A program made the position numbers and the translations under genes. Shown here one piece after another: positions 1 to 10,684 of a DNA stretch of 64,000 nucleotides; position 1 is the first letter of the stretch; each line of letters opens with the position of its first letter. A model generated the notes under the pieces. It was not told the DNA's origin, did not search any database, and saw only the letters and a list, made by a program, of their open reading frames with translations. Source of the stretch: Mesocentrotus franciscanus (Eukaryota; Echinodermata; Echinoidea; Camarodonta; Strongylocentrotidae); the NCBI GenBank assembly GCA_037976565.1, contig CP137675.1:25746831-25810830 (forward strand), in the 5' to 3' direction.

Positions 1-1338
1 GTCTATCCCCAGGATGTGAAGGATCAGCCACGATTCATCGAAGCAAATCCAGTGCCATATGCAATGCGGAAGAAAGTGGATGAGACATTGGATGAACTCC
101 TAAAAGAAGGCCTAGGGGTCATCGAACCTGTCAAGTTCTCGGAGTATGCCTGCCCGATTGTTGCTGTAAAGAAACCTGATGGTAAATTAAGTGCGAGTTT
201 GTGCGAACTACGAATTCACAGCCATTAAGGTGCTTTGTGTTGCACAGTAGGCCCCTAGGCCCTACCCAATACCGAGTCTAGAGCTAGGAAATGTTGCAAG
301 ATGTGGAAGGCGGAAAGAAATTCAGCAAACTAGATTTGTCTCATGCCTACCATCAGATTGAACTTGATAGTGATGCTTGACAGTATATTACTATCAGCAC
401 CCACAGAGGACTATTTTAGTATACCAGATTACCTTTTGGCATAGCAAGCGCACCTGCCGGCTTTCTTTCAGGAAACAGATTGGACAAGAAAGGTATCAGC
501 CCACTCCCTCAGAAAGTAGACACCCATGCCAGTGAACCAGACCCAACTGAAGGCTTATCTCGGACTTCTGGATAACTACACAAGATTTCTGCCAAACCTC
601 AGCACAGAGATAGAGCAGCTTACGGAACTACTCAATTAAGGAGCAGTATATGTTTCAAAGAACGCCAATTAAGGGACGACGGAAGCGGAGCCCAGGTGCT
701 GCGGACCCGCAAAGTTTAAGTGGGGCCCCGGTCGGCCAATTAAGCAGGAGAAGGCATTTTAGAGGTCCAAGGAACTACTTGTAAAAGGAAAAGTACTCAC
801 ACACTATGACCTGAAGAAACCGCTCTTACTGCAAACAGACGCAAGTCCTTCTGGACATGGTGCAGTCATACGTCTTGCGAATGCCGATGGCTAGGAGCAA
901 CCAATCACCTTTGCGTCAATTAGAACTTTGTCAAAAGCCGAACGCAACTATGCCAAGTTCGAGAAAGAAGTATACTCTCAATCATGGCCTCGATAAATTC
1001 CACAAGTACCTGTATGGAAGGTCATTCACAATAGTCACAGAACATAAGCCTCTGGTAGGACTATTTGGTGGGAAGCGAGCGAGCCTTATAATGGCCTCAT
1101 CACGAGTAGCACGATGGCACATGATTCTTTCTGCGTACAATTACATCCTCCACAAGGAAGGAAAAAACATCAGAACGCATCGCGCCAACCTATGAAGGAC
1201 GATCTACTTGGTTTCACCCAGGTCTAGCAGAACATGATGAGCAGCCCGAAGTACAGATTGATATTCTTAAAGTAGACACCAACCCGGTGGAAACCGAAGT
1301 AAGCTAGAAGGTACACCATGCAAGGAAGACCCTGTACT
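1..1338 (+). pseudogene. Ty3/gypsy pol fossil, element A part 1 (RT and RNase H)
   Basis: Remains of a Ty3/gypsy-type pol. The first 70 codons match the start of reverse transcriptase (VKFSEYACPIVAVKKPDGK). Around 325-450 the FSKLDLSHAYHQIEL and RLPFGIASAPA boxes can be read across stops. The catalytic xxDD segment is missing, because the sequence jumps from the LPFGIASAP box to the thumb-like DKKGISPLPQKVDTH near 480-530. RNase H follows at 815-1195 (LLQTDASPSGHGAV; TEHKPLVGLFGGKR). Stops and frameshifts rule out function. The copy does not end here: its pol resumes at 7835, on the far side of element B. The family call is secure from several boxes in order; the clade is not determined. Confidence 0.88.
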
Positions 1339-1343
1339 CTCAC

Positions 1344-1576
1344 TGTAGTGATAGCTATAGTTATAACAGAGTCTGCAAATACAGACTAGCATGTATAGCT
1401 AGATATAGAATGACCTGCAACCCATGACTCATGCCAGGTCATGTTATGAAACAATGAGTACTTGTATAATATATACATGACTACAAAGATGTCTGATTGC
1501 ACAGTACCTCAATAAAGCTATACATCTAATTAGTCCAATCAAAGCTCTCTATATGGTCTTCTCTAAGAATATAATA
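1344..1576 (+). repeat. 5' LTR of element B
   Basis: A 233-bp LTR that begins TGTAGTGATA and ends at AATA directly before the primer site. It shares long stretches with 7636-7829, for example the segment from GACTAGCATGTATAGC to TATATACATGA and the GGTCTTCTCT near the end. The two LTRs differ by indels (233 against 194 bp), so the insertion is not recent. Confidence 0.9.
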
Positions 1577-1594
1577 TGGTGTCAGAATTTGGCA
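1577..1594 (+). other. Primer binding site of element B
   Basis: TGGTGTCAGAATTTGGCA follows the 5' LTR directly. It starts with TGG, the complement of a tRNA CCA end, and TGGTGTCAGAA is a common start in this superfamily. The priming tRNA was not identified. Confidence 0.75.
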
Positions 1595-1977
1595 GCCAGT
1601 GTTTGCGCTGAGCAACCCAGCCTATATATGTGGAGGAATCATTGAAATCAGGTCAGTTCAGTCCAATTTTTTTTTGTGATGTGAGAGATGATGAGAGGGC
1701 TTAGAGTCTAAGTGTATGTCCAGTGAATGTAGCTATGTCCGTAATAGTTGGTGCTGTCGTTGTATGGATTGGAGTGCATAGTTCTATGTCGGGCCATTTC
1801 CAGTATAACGGGCAGTAAGCGTGACATATATGGGACATGAACATACAGAATAACTCAGTGAAAGTTTAATAATTGAGCTTAAGTCATTGTTGCAAAGATA
1901 CAAAAAGAAAAAGCTAATTTTTACGCTGTTCATGTGAGTGAGTACACTAGACTAAGAAACAATTAACAAGAAACAGA

Positions 1978-2546
1978 ATGACAAATCTCAGTCAACCTCC
2001 TACACTCGACTTAAAGGACTTAAACTGGAAAAGATTTAAACATAAATTCACTCTATACAATGTTGCCTCAGGAATGTCTGAAAAATATGAAAAGTCACAA
2101 ACATCAATGCTTCTACACGTGATTGGCGATGCTGCCTTGGAATTGTATAATACGTTTGTATTTGCTGAGGGTGAGAGCATGAAGCTTGAGAAAGTGTTGG
2201 ACAAATATGAGGAATATTGCATGCCAAAACGTAATCTGACGTATGAGAGACATAGAGTTTTCACAAGATCTCAGTTGCTGAGGGTGAGAGCATGAAGCTT
2301 GAGAAAGTGTTGGACAAATATGAGGAATATTGCATGCCAAAACGTAATCTGACGTATGAGAGACATAGAGTTTTCACAAGATCTCAGTTAGTGCATGAGA
2401 GTGTTGATCAGTACGCAACGGAATTGCGGAGTCGTGCTCAGTCATGTGAGTTTTCCACGTTGAAAGAGAGTCTTATTCGGGACAGAATTATCTGTGGTAT
2501 TTTAGACGATGGTCTAAGAGAACTTTTGTTGAGGCAAGGTCAATGA
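1978..2546 (+). pseudogene. gag of element B, frameshifted and truncated
   Basis: Starts at the ATG at 1978 with a capsid-like gag (LNWKRFKHKFTLYNVASG; then a region like the usual gypsy gag ...VFTRSQLVHESVDQYATELR). The reading frame is broken by an exact 113-bp tandem duplication (2164-2276 and 2277-2389). The C-terminal CCHC zinc knuckle expected of this family is absent. The frame stops at 2546 and protease-like sequence begins within about 50 bp, so the nucleocapsid was probably deleted. The call rests on position between the primer site and protease and on the capsid-like pattern. Confidence 0.75.
2164..2389 (+). repeat. Exact 113-bp tandem duplication inside gag
   Basis: The segment from GCTGAGGGTGAGAGCATG to AAGATCTCAGTT occurs twice in a row with no difference that I can see. 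The period, 113, is not a multiple of three, so the duplication shifts the gag frame. Confidence 0.93.
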
Positions 2547-2564
2547 TCTGCAGCACTTGGAGGT

Positions 2565-2765
2565 AGATTCAGAAGGTTTCATGATTTGCTCTATCGAATC
2601 AAAAGAATCCACGGAAGAATGGAAAGTCAATCTACTAGTCCATGACCAGCCAGTTGAATTCAAGATTGATACTGGTGCTCAGGCAAAAATCTTCTTCCAG
2701 AGACGGTCTTTCACAAATTGAAACCAAAACCAAAGCTGCAAAAAGCCAAAGTGAAGTTGACGGGC
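2565..2765 (+). pseudogene. Aspartic protease remnant of element B
   Basis: In the frame near 2620-2690 the sequence reads VNLLVHDQPVEFKIDTGAQ. DTGA is the active-site motif of retroelement aspartic proteases and lies after gag and before RT, as expected. The second half of the domain is hard to follow and frameshifts occur near 2690-2760. Confidence 0.75.
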
Positions 2766-2769
2766 TATT

Positions 2770-4340
2770 ATGAAACAGATATCCCAGTCAAAGGTCGTTG
2801 TTTTGTACACGTTGAGTACAAAGGATCAAACACAGTGTGCCGTGTCTAGTCATACCTGGAAATCATCAGCCTTTGTTATACGGACGAGTGAAGACTTGTA
2901 TCTTGTGAAACGGGTGTATCATGTTGAAAAACAAACTGAACAAGGAACATGTAAAAGTGTAGTGCAAGACGTTCAAGATGTGTTTGTAGGTCTAGGTTGT
3001 CTTCCTGGTAAACACCACATCACATTGAGCGAGAACGCACATGCTGTTCAACATGCATGTCGCAAAGTTCCATTACCACTTCAAAGTAAACTCAAAGACG
3101 AGTTAGATAAGATGGAACGAATGGACGTAATCACACCAGTTGATGAGCCAACTGATTGGGTTTCTTCTCTCGTGGTGGTGATGAAAAAGAACAGTCAACT
3201 CAGAGTCTGTCTAGATCCAAGACACCTGAACCGAGCAAACAAAAGAGAACACTATCAATTGCCATCAAGAGCTGGAATAACTGCACATTTTGCAGGAGCC
3301 AAATACTTCAGCAAATTAGATGGATCTAGTGGTTTTGGGCAGATCCAACTAGATGACGAAAGCTCCAAACTTTGTACGTTTATATCACGCCATACGGAAG
3401 GTACAAGTTCTTGAGACTACCTTTTGGTATTTGTAGTGCTCCGGAAGTCTATCACAAGATAGTGCACCAAATGTTTGCACACATTCCGGATCGTGTTAAC
3501 ACAATGATGGATGATGTGATTGTATGGGGAACTACCCAACAGGAGCATGATGACAGATTGAGAGAGGTTCTCAGCATTGTGAGAAAATGAATCTCAAGTT
3601 GAACAAAGACAAATGCGAGTTCGATGTCAATAAACTCACATTCATTGATGACTTGATCAGTGATCAAGGAGTTCAACCTGATCCAAAGAAGGTGTCTACT
3701 ATCTTGAATATGGAGAGACCAAAATATTGGACAGATGTCCAAAGGTTCTTGGGTATGATCAATTACCAAGGGAAGTTTATCCCAGATCTGTCTAAGTCAG
3801 CAGCGCTGAGATATCTACTTGACAAAAAGAATATGTGGACATGGGATCATGCACAGGAAGATGCATGGAATCAGCTGAAATAAGCTCTGATTCAAGAGCC
3901 AGTCCTACATGTCTATGACTGCAAGAAACCAACCAAGCTGTCAGCAGACGCATCAACGGGTGGTGCAGTGCTACTACAGCAATATGATCAAAAATTGGGT
4001 CCAGATCGCATATGCATCCAGATCAATGACTGATGCAGAGACTAGATATGCACGGATCGAGAAAGAATTACTGGCAATCACATATGCATGTAAAAGATTC
4101 CATCAATGCATCTATGGAAAACAAGTAAAAGTGGAGACTGATCACAAGCCACTTATTCCACTGTTTGTCAAGTCACTGGGTGACTATCCTCTACGCATTC
4201 AAAGGTTACTTATCAGGGTACAGATATATGATCTCAAGGTCTTGTACATGCCTGGAAAGTACATGTATACTGTTGATACATTGTCCAGAGCAGTAGATCC
4301 AAAGGTTGAGTTGTATGCTGAAACAGAGGAAGATATCAGA
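2770..4340 (+). pseudogene. Reverse transcriptase and RNase H of element B
   Basis: A gypsy-type polymerase and RNase H spread over several frames. RT boxes in order: RKVPLPLQSKLKDELDKM, DPRHLNRANK (about 3215), FSKLDGSSGFGQIQLDD (about 3310), RLPFGICSAPEVYHK (about 3420) and the catalytic MDDVIVW (about 3508). The thumb continues to about 3880 (RFLGMINYQGKFIPDLSK). RNase H follows (LSADASTGGAVLLQQ at about 3940; ETRYARIEKELLAITYA; VETDHKPLIPLF). Frameshifts near 3400 and 3590 and a stop near 3882 inactivate it. The key aspartates of RT are still present. Confidence 0.9.
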
Positions 4341-4389
4341 GTCTACGTATGCTATTGTCAAGAGCATGCCAGTTGCATCGAACAAACGA

Positions 4390-5215
4390 AATCAGATTAT
4401 CGAAGAGACAAAGAAAGATGATCAACTGCGAGAGCTGCTGGGCATCATCAGAGATGGTTGCCCAGAATCGAAGCAGCAATGTCCAGTTCGAGTCAGGGAA
4501 TACTGGAACATCAGGAGTGAACTCTCTGAAGCAGATGGCATCATCTTCAAAGGCAGCAAAATAGTGGTTCCCGCTACTATGAGAAGGTTCATGCTAAACA
4601 AAATCCATGAAGGACACTTAGGCATCGAGAAGTGTAAGAAACGTGCTAGAGAAGTCATCTATTGGCCCAGAATCAACACAGACATCACTGAAATGGTCCA
4701 AAGTTGTACTTCATGCCTAATGTACAGACCAAAACAGTAGGCTGCAAGTCTACATCCTCATGCCGTGCCGAACCGCCCGTGGGAAAAAGTTGTTGTTGAT
4801 TTGTTCACGCTGAACAATAGAGAGTACATGGTCATCGTCGACTACTATTCACAGTTCATTGAAGTATGTACTATGACTTCAACTAGTAGCAAGGCCGTGA
4901 TCAACCACATGAAAGCAGTATTTGCTCGCCATGGAACACCATGTGAACTGATGTCGGATAATGGTCCTCAATTTGCAAGCCAAGAGTTCCAGAGCTTTGC
5001 AAAAGAATGGGATTTTCACCATACTACATCGAGCCCATAATTATCCACAATCCAATGGCCACGCAGAGAATGCTGTGAAGATTGTAAAAAATCTCATCTC
5101 AAAGTCACAGCACGTACAGTGGACAAAATATCCACAGGGCTCTACAAGTCTATCGCAGTTCACCACTAGCATGCGGAAAATCTCCGGCGGAACTCCTAAA
5201 AAATCGTCGACTTAG
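4390..5215 (+). pseudogene. Integrase of element B
   Basis: The zinc-binding HHCC region is visible at 4590-4737 (KIHEGHLGIEKCKKRA and VQSCTSCLMYRPKQ). The DDE core follows in a new frame after a stop at 4738: VVVDLF (first Asp, about 4795), MSDNGPQFAS (second Asp, about 4955) and, after a frameshift near 5030, YPQSNGHAENAVK (Glu, about 5065). The C-terminal domain fades out after 5215. The catalytic triad is intact but spread over three frames. Confidence 0.88.
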
Positions 5216-5424
5216 ATTGAATCTCCCCATGCATGCTTGACGGTTTACTCGACAACCAACGGATCGATACTCGATCAGTGAGATCAGTGCATGTTTATCA
5301 GTATAACCGGATTTCATCAGTCACTTTAATTGATTACAAAAATCAACAGATATTACTCAACATCAACGGAGAATTCCAGTATCGCGAATTGCAACCTTGA
5401 AAGAGCTGTCGCGTAATAAGTTAT
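5216..5424. other. Degraded 3' region of element B
   Basis: Lies between the integrase and the inserted DNA element. It presumably encoded the integrase C-terminus, but no motif can be followed with confidence. Confidence 0.4.
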
Positions 5425-5479
5425 CAGGGGCGGATCTAGCTTTTTGCTAAGGGGGGTTGACCCAAAAAATGACGATGTA

Positions 5480-6065
5480 GAGAATCGTCCACGAGCCGCG
5501 AAGCGGCGAGGCGATTTTTTTGGGGGTGCTAATTTGAACCCCGTAAGTGATGTTTTCCTGGCATCTAATAACACAATAGAGACCACAAAAAGCAGTGCAT
5601 GATAATCCCTTTTTAAATCAAGTAACAGTGATGCGGAGCATCGTCCACGAGCCGCGAAGCGGCGAGGCGATTTTTTTTTTTGGTGCTAATTTGAACCCCG
5701 TAAGTGATGCTTTCCTGGCATCTACTAACACAATGGAGACGATAGAAAGCAGTGCATGATAACGTCTTTTAAATCTAGTAACAGTTTTAATAGTTTGACC
5801 CATGACGATTCGGAGCATCGTCCTCGAGCCGCATAGCGGCGAGGCGATTTTTTTTTTTTTTTTTTGGGGCTATTTTGAACCCCCGTACGTGATGTATTCC
5901 TAGCATCTACTAACACGATGGAGACTATAAAAAGCAGTGCATGATAACATCTTTTAAATCAAATATAAGTAACAGTTTAAACATTTTGACCCAATGACGA
6001 TCGATGCGGAGCATCGTCGACGAGCCGCGTAGCGGCGAGGCGATTTTTGGTGCTAGTTTGAACCC
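5480..6065. repeat. Tandem units of about 150-195 bp inside the hAT-like element
   Basis: Four copies of a block built on GAGCCGCGAAGCGGCGAGGCG, near 5492, 5649, 5827 and 6022. Each runs into a T-tract, then a TTTGAACCCC block, and in the first three TGATGTTTTCCTGGCATCTA and GCAGTGCATGATAA. The fourth is cut by the insertion at 6071 and resumes at 7211. Confidence 0.85.
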
Positions 6066-6537
6066 CGTTATGCGGTGGTCACAACCCGCCATACTTCAAG
6101 TGCGTGCTGTCTACGTGCAAAAACGTGGGCAAAATTTGGGTATCCGTACGTGGTGAGTACCGCCTCCGTACGGATTTGAGAGCACGCAGACACACCGTAA
6201 CACTTTTGGTGCACGTGGAACTTTCGCTGCGTTCGAGCTGTGGTCGGGCTACCGATTCACCCCCAGTGCGTGTGACGTGCGTGCCCGGTACTGTCAACGA
6301 GCGCACAACGTACGCACTGACTCCGTGCGTCTTTTAAATTTGTTTCCCACGGTCACTTGCTCTACGGAAGGCGCACTAAGCAGGTGCGTGCTGCGCACGT
6401 GATAAGTGCGTGGTCCGTGCTTACTCTCCACTCCCCCAGTTCAACTGTCCAATGAGCACGCAGAACTCATGTGGACCGTACCGAGTAAGCACGTGCTCCA
6501 CACTTACAACGCACGTTGCGCGCACTGATTTATGCAG

Positions 6538-6547
6538 TATATAAAAG
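6538..6547 (+). promoter_or_regulatory. TATA box in the Harbinger-like element
   Basis: TATATAAAAG lies about 100 bp before the ATG at 6639, at a plausible distance for a transcription start near 6570. No other core element was sought. Confidence 0.5.
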
Positions 6548-6638
6548 CCGAGCCGACGGACGAGTAATCATATCTGATTGATACACGTCTGTAAAAACCC
6601 AATCACACACACACGAGTGCCAACATTTCGTCTCCAAG

Positions 6639-6749
6639 ATGGCGCTGAAGAAGACACAGAATAAGGGGTCAGCTGCATCTGCAGCTCAAAAGGCAGCGGA
6701 TAAGGCCAGAGAGGCCCATGCAATTACAGAAATGGGCCGCGGAAGATGA
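6639..6749 (+). CDS. Short 36-codon frame in the Harbinger-like element
   Basis: Begins MALKKTQNKGSAASAAQKAA and ends with TGA at 6747. The ATG has a favourable context (CCAAGATGG) and follows a TATA box. The peptide is Lys- and Ala-rich. A second frame from 6718 continues with a charged, helix-like stretch (MQLQKWAAEDERAREEKERR), so one frameshift may separate two halves of one ancestral reading frame. I do not recognise the protein. It may be the stub of a gene of the parent element; translation is unproven. Confidence 0.35.
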   Translation: MALKKTQNKGSAASAAQKAADKAREAHAITEMGRGR

Positions 6750-7622
6750 GAGGGCCAGAGAGGAAAAGGAGAGGAGGAGCGAAAAAGAGTCAGATGGGCG
6801 GCATCTTGCATGAGGCAGCAGCAGCTGGGACTTCTGGAGAACATCGGAATGTCGTCCTATATATACCCCGACATCGGGCGGAAAAACTCACCGAGTTCAT
6901 CTCACGTGCACGGACTTACAACGTGCGAGTGAGTATATAGGACACCGTACGTACGTGAGCAGCACGTGTAAGTACGGCCTCCGTACGATAACGTGTCAAC
7001 CGCACGGAGACCGTACGTTGTAAGCACGTTGTAAGCACGTACAACGCACTTACCACATGCGCTACGTTCGATGCACGCAACTGCTCACGGCCAGGCGTAG
7101 CGTGCGGGTCACGTACTTACACCGTGCGTGTGACGTGCGTTGCCGGTGCGGCCGTGCGGCTTCCCCAAACCGTACGGACTAAAAACACGCACGGTGGGGT
7201 GTGACCAGGCTTAAGTGATGTTTTCCTGGCATCCACTAACACAATGGAGACTATAAATAGCAGTGCATGATAACGTCTTTTAAATCAAGTTACAGTTTAA
7301 TACACAGTTATATCCAGAATTATCATGTGTTTGGTTAAGTTACCAGATGAGTTGAATATCTTCTCACAATATTTGCACTTGAAAGGGTTTCTCTCCCCTG
7401 TCCGTTCTTTTTTCTTTCTTTTTTTTTTTTTGGGGGCGCAGGGGGTTAACCCCCTAAACCCCCCGTAGATCCGCGCCTGGTTATATATTTGAAAGCGACA
7501 GTACTTCAGCTTTAAGGGACAGAATAATCCCCTAGTACAGTCTTCAGTGTACAGGTATAGTCCACCCTGTCACTCTGTACAGTTTAAGAAGTTTTATATA
7601 TATGTATATGTAAACCTCTTTT

Positions 7623-7635
7623 AAAGAAAGGGAGG
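7623..7635 (+). other. Polypurine tract of element B
   Basis: AAAGAAAGGGAGG directly precedes the 3' LTR (TGTAGTGATAAC), the position at which plus-strand priming occurs in LTR retrotransposons. Confidence 0.8.
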
Positions 7636-7829
7636 TGTAGTGATAACTAGTTAACAAAAGACAGATCCACCTCCCTGGACAGACTAGCATGTATAGCTAG
7701 ATATAGAATGACCTGCAACCCATGACTCATGCCAGGTCATGTTATGAATCAATGAGTACTTGTATAATATATACATGAATACTAGTCCAACCAAATTAAG
7801 CTCTCTAACTGGTCTTCTCTAGAATAATA
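7636..7829 (+). repeat. 3' LTR of element B
   Basis: A 194-bp copy of the LTR at 1344-1576, ending AGAATAATA before the CTCAC duplication. It lacks some internal bases of the 5' copy. Confidence 0.9.
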
Positions 7830-7834
7830 CTCAC

Positions 7835-8043
7835 GTGCAAAGGCGTACATCCTCGAGGATGGCCCTCAAACCGCAAGAATTTGTCACCAGAGTTCAGCCC
7901 CTATATGTCCAGAAGAGGGAAGAACTGTCACTTGAAGGTGACGTACTGTGGGAACCTCGAGTTATCATCCCAGGCAATGAGGAAATGCGACAAAGGATCA
8001 TTGATGAGCTTCATAGTATGCGTACTCACGATGATTATGATTA
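7835..8043 (+). pseudogene. Element A part 2: start of integrase
   Basis: Continues the pol interrupted at 1338. It reads MALKPQEFVTRVQPLYVQ, then LSLEGDVLWEPRVIIPG and RQRIIDELHS, the segment before the histidines of the gypsy integrase zinc finger. The frame decays after 8010 and stops at 8042. Confidence 0.85.
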
Positions 8044-8044
8044 A

Positions 8045-10185
8045 ATCAACAAACAAATTAACTACTTTTTTCTCTTCATTTTGTCTTGTTTTTCTAACTC
8101 AACACTAGTTTACTTATTTACAGCTGTCTATTATACATACTGCAGGCATAACACTATTCCAACTAACGAACCCAATCACACTCTCTTGGGAGTGAAACCG
8201 GAGCAATATAAAACATTGTCAGGATACTTCTGACTTAAATTCTTGATCACACTAAAATGTTTCGCAAAACACTGGGTAGAAATCTTTGTGAATCAAATAA
8301 TATACATGTATATGTATATTCACCAAATCTTTGGGGTGGTTTGCTTACTCTGCCAGATCTGGTCTTTAGGAAAGACTGAGTGTCATTTTTGTCTACCTGT
8401 TCTGTTCGAGTATTTTGTGTTCTCTGAGCTTTGTGTTGTTTAGCTTTGTTTTCTTGTTTATGGCCCGGTCACACTATGACGTTTTAGAGAAACCTATAGC
8501 TAACGTATGAAAAATTATGAAATGATGTCAAAACGTCGGCATACGCCCCCAAAACATCGCAAATTCTGCAGCATGATTAATCTGGGCGTATGCATAACGT
8601 ATTGAACGTATACATATCGTATCTAACCTATTAGTAACCTATCACTAAGTGATCATTTTTGTCTACCGTGTTCTCGCAGAGTTTGTGTTGTCTAGCTTTG
8701 TTTTCTTGTTTGGCTTTGTAGAATATTCTTTTTATCTGCATGAGCACAACTCTTAAAATCTTTCTGAAAGAGAAATCTAACGTATGGTTTATCATAACCC
8801 AAAAATCGTCGGCAATTCCTGCGAGCATGAATTAACATCTGGGCGTTATTGCATATAACTTATTGTAAGCGTGAATACGAAATCGAACCTATATCCGTAG
8901 ACTAATCCTAAATGTAACCTATCACTAACTTATGACAGCGTATGATAGCGAATCACAGCGTATGGCCAGCGCACGTCCAGCGTTCTCGACCTATGCCCAA
9001 CGTACGAGTAGCTTATGAGAAAACTATGCGCAGCGCGCTCGGCGTGTTGCCGAAGATCACGTGACGTTACTTCTAAATAACTTCAATAAATTACTTTACT
9101 ACTAAAGTAATGACAAGAATTAACGTCCCTGCCTAGGCCATCTAGAATACTAACGTGTCATGAACTTAGATACCATCAATAACTGAATACACATGACATC
9201 TTGAGACCTCCTCGTGAACTCTTACAATTCAAATTTTAAGTCTATCTCACTTCTACATGACTAACTTCTAACAGAAGACAATGGTCAAACTAGCTAGATC
9301 TAGGTCTCATAGATCTGTATTACTAATAATACTAGTCAGAACTCAGATGGGTACCATGGAATCCCCAATTGGTTGAATATATCATACAACTTACAAGTAT
9401 ATAACAAGGGTTATTGCTTATCAACAATAATCAAATTCAAAACAATTCCACACTTGGCCCTTACATTCAGCTCATGCAGTCTTATAATAGCTGATTATTG
9501 TCCAGTCCAGTATAACTGTTCAGTCTCTTCGAAGTATACTGAAGCTATAGTGTCCTGAATATCAGTTCCAACTCAATCCGAAGTAGATATGGACATATCG
9601 CTAAAGCTCGGATTCTAGACTAGATCTAGACTTTAGACCTTAAATCGATCAGTCATCAAGTCCCTTTTCCTTGTGAAGATATTACACATCTGGATACACC
9701 TCGTCGTAGTGTCGATCTGCCACTGGAGTCCAAAGAAAGTAGTCTTGCACCTCAAGAAACTCACTCTCGTTATAATACTTGCGCATTAGTTCCAGTTAAT
9801 GACACAGTCTCATAATGTAGGTCTAACTTGCTACATCATGTAGACCTGTCAAACATGTACAACAAGTCTGCTCCCATCGCGTGAACTTACTTGTCTGCTT
9901 CACTACTGCAGGCTGTAGTCTAGTCTCGGAGAGTGCATACACCATGTCCATGTCCGCACGAACACATTTTCATTTCAACAGCAAAAAACATCTCTACACC
10001 GCTGCCACCATGTTTTGATAGCTGTTGGCCTAGCGTTGATTCACTCAAATCCAACTAAACTAGCACAATACAAGACACGGACTACATCGTGTTCATGTGT
10101 CTAAACCAAAAACTCTTAAAACTCTTTATTACGTCACAATAGTTCGTGCGCGTTTACAATGTAGCTGCTCCTAATGAATATTTAT
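8045..10185. other. No gene; diverged tandem duplication and unknown insertion in element A
   Basis: Separates two pieces of element A pol, so it is probably inserted DNA together with a deletion of the integrase core. Two diverged units of about 265 bp lie at 8380-8640 and 8645-8905; each has TTTTTGTCTACC, a TTTGTGTTGT.TAGCTTTGTTTTCTTGTTT block and then words of the GGGCGT.ATGCAT.AACGTATTG and CCTATCACTAA type. GGCCCGGTCACAC at 8462 resembles a Harbinger-type end without a visible partner. 9060-10180 shows nothing that I recognise. Confidence 0.5.
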
Positions 10186-10660
10186 ACATATTCTTACAGA
10201 AAGGGCCGTACAGAGAGTGAAGAACGGTGTAAAGAAAACCGCTTGTTCGTTCTTATGGAGATGCACATCCAGAGGTTTCTATTGACCTATCGGATAACCC
10301 CTCAAGGAACCATATGCACAACTAAATCTCCAAGTGAGCTACTCTTCAGGAGAAAGATTCGAAGTAGCTAGGTAAGACCAGGTTCGCCCAAACTTGCATA
10401 GATCTGTCACGAAACGACAATTTTCTCTGAACACAGGATCCGACAGAGGATCCAAGCAGAGAGAGTTTAATTTAAGTCCAGGATAACGTCCTTGTGAAGA
10501 ATTTCGCAGCAGGACCAACCTGGCTTAGAGGAAAGTGATCTTCACAATCTCTTCGTTTACTATACCATATAGTTGGAAGATGGTAGACAAGTCGCCACGT
10601 GGACCATATGAGACACTATATAGTCTAGCAAGAGAAGCCTTTACACCTGCCACGCGAGAA
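10186..10660 (+). pseudogene. Element A part 3: integrase C-terminus
   Basis: Around 10199-10245 one frame reads ERAVQRVKNGVKKT, the segment just after the integrase catalytic Glu. It is followed by FLLTYRITPQGTICTTKSPSE and ELLFRRKIRS, the typical gypsy integrase tail. From 10475 the chromatin-side domain can be read across a frameshift (GPTWLRGKVIF, then SWKMVDKSPRGPYETL). The DDE core itself is absent. Confidence 0.8.
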
Positions 10661-10684
10661 GAAGTGATTTATCTACGGTGCCAG

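Larger units (their letters stand above)
6071..7210. mobile_element. PIF/Harbinger-like nonautonomous element
   Basis: A 1140-bp insertion flanked by TTA at 6068-6070 and 7211-7213, the usual 3-bp duplication of PIF/Harbinger. Its ends are imperfect inverted repeats: TGCGGTGGTCACAACCCGCC on the left, and GCCTGGTCACACCCCACC for the right end read on the other strand. Cutting it out rejoins the interrupted tandem unit (AACCCCG...AGTGATGTTTTCC). Unlike its AT-rich surroundings it is rich in CpG and full of GTGCGTG, CACGTAC and CCGTACG words near both ends. It contains a TATA box and a short reading frame but no transposase, so it is probably a deletion derivative of a longer element. Confidence 0.75.
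5425..7479. mobile_element. hAT-like TIR element inserted in element B
   Basis: The left end CAGGGGCGGATCTAGC with a following GGGGGG run mirrors the right end GTAGATCCGCGCCTG (CAGGCGCGGATCTAC on the other strand). The terminus closely resembles that of the hAT element at 11646-13282 (CAGGCGCGGATCCAGG). GTTAT on both sides could be a 5-bp target duplication; an 8-bp duplication is not evident, so the superfamily is tentative. No transposase is present. The interior is a diverged tandem repeat, and a Harbinger-like element interrupts its last unit. Confidence 0.75.
1344..7829 (+). mobile_element. Ty3/gypsy LTR retrotransposon B, inserted in element A
   Basis: A second gypsy element with two similar LTRs, a primer binding site after the 5' LTR and a purine tract before the 3' LTR. 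CTCAC at 1339-1343 is repeated at 7830-7834, which is the 5-bp duplication expected of a retroviral-type integrase. Removing the element rejoins the pol of element A (KTLYS before, ALKPQEFVTRV after). The order gag, protease, RT, RNase H, integrase is that of Ty3/gypsy. The copy is dead: the gag nucleocapsid is missing, gag carries a duplication, pol has several frameshifts, and a 2-kb DNA transposon sits between integrase and the 3' LTR. Confidence 0.92.
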
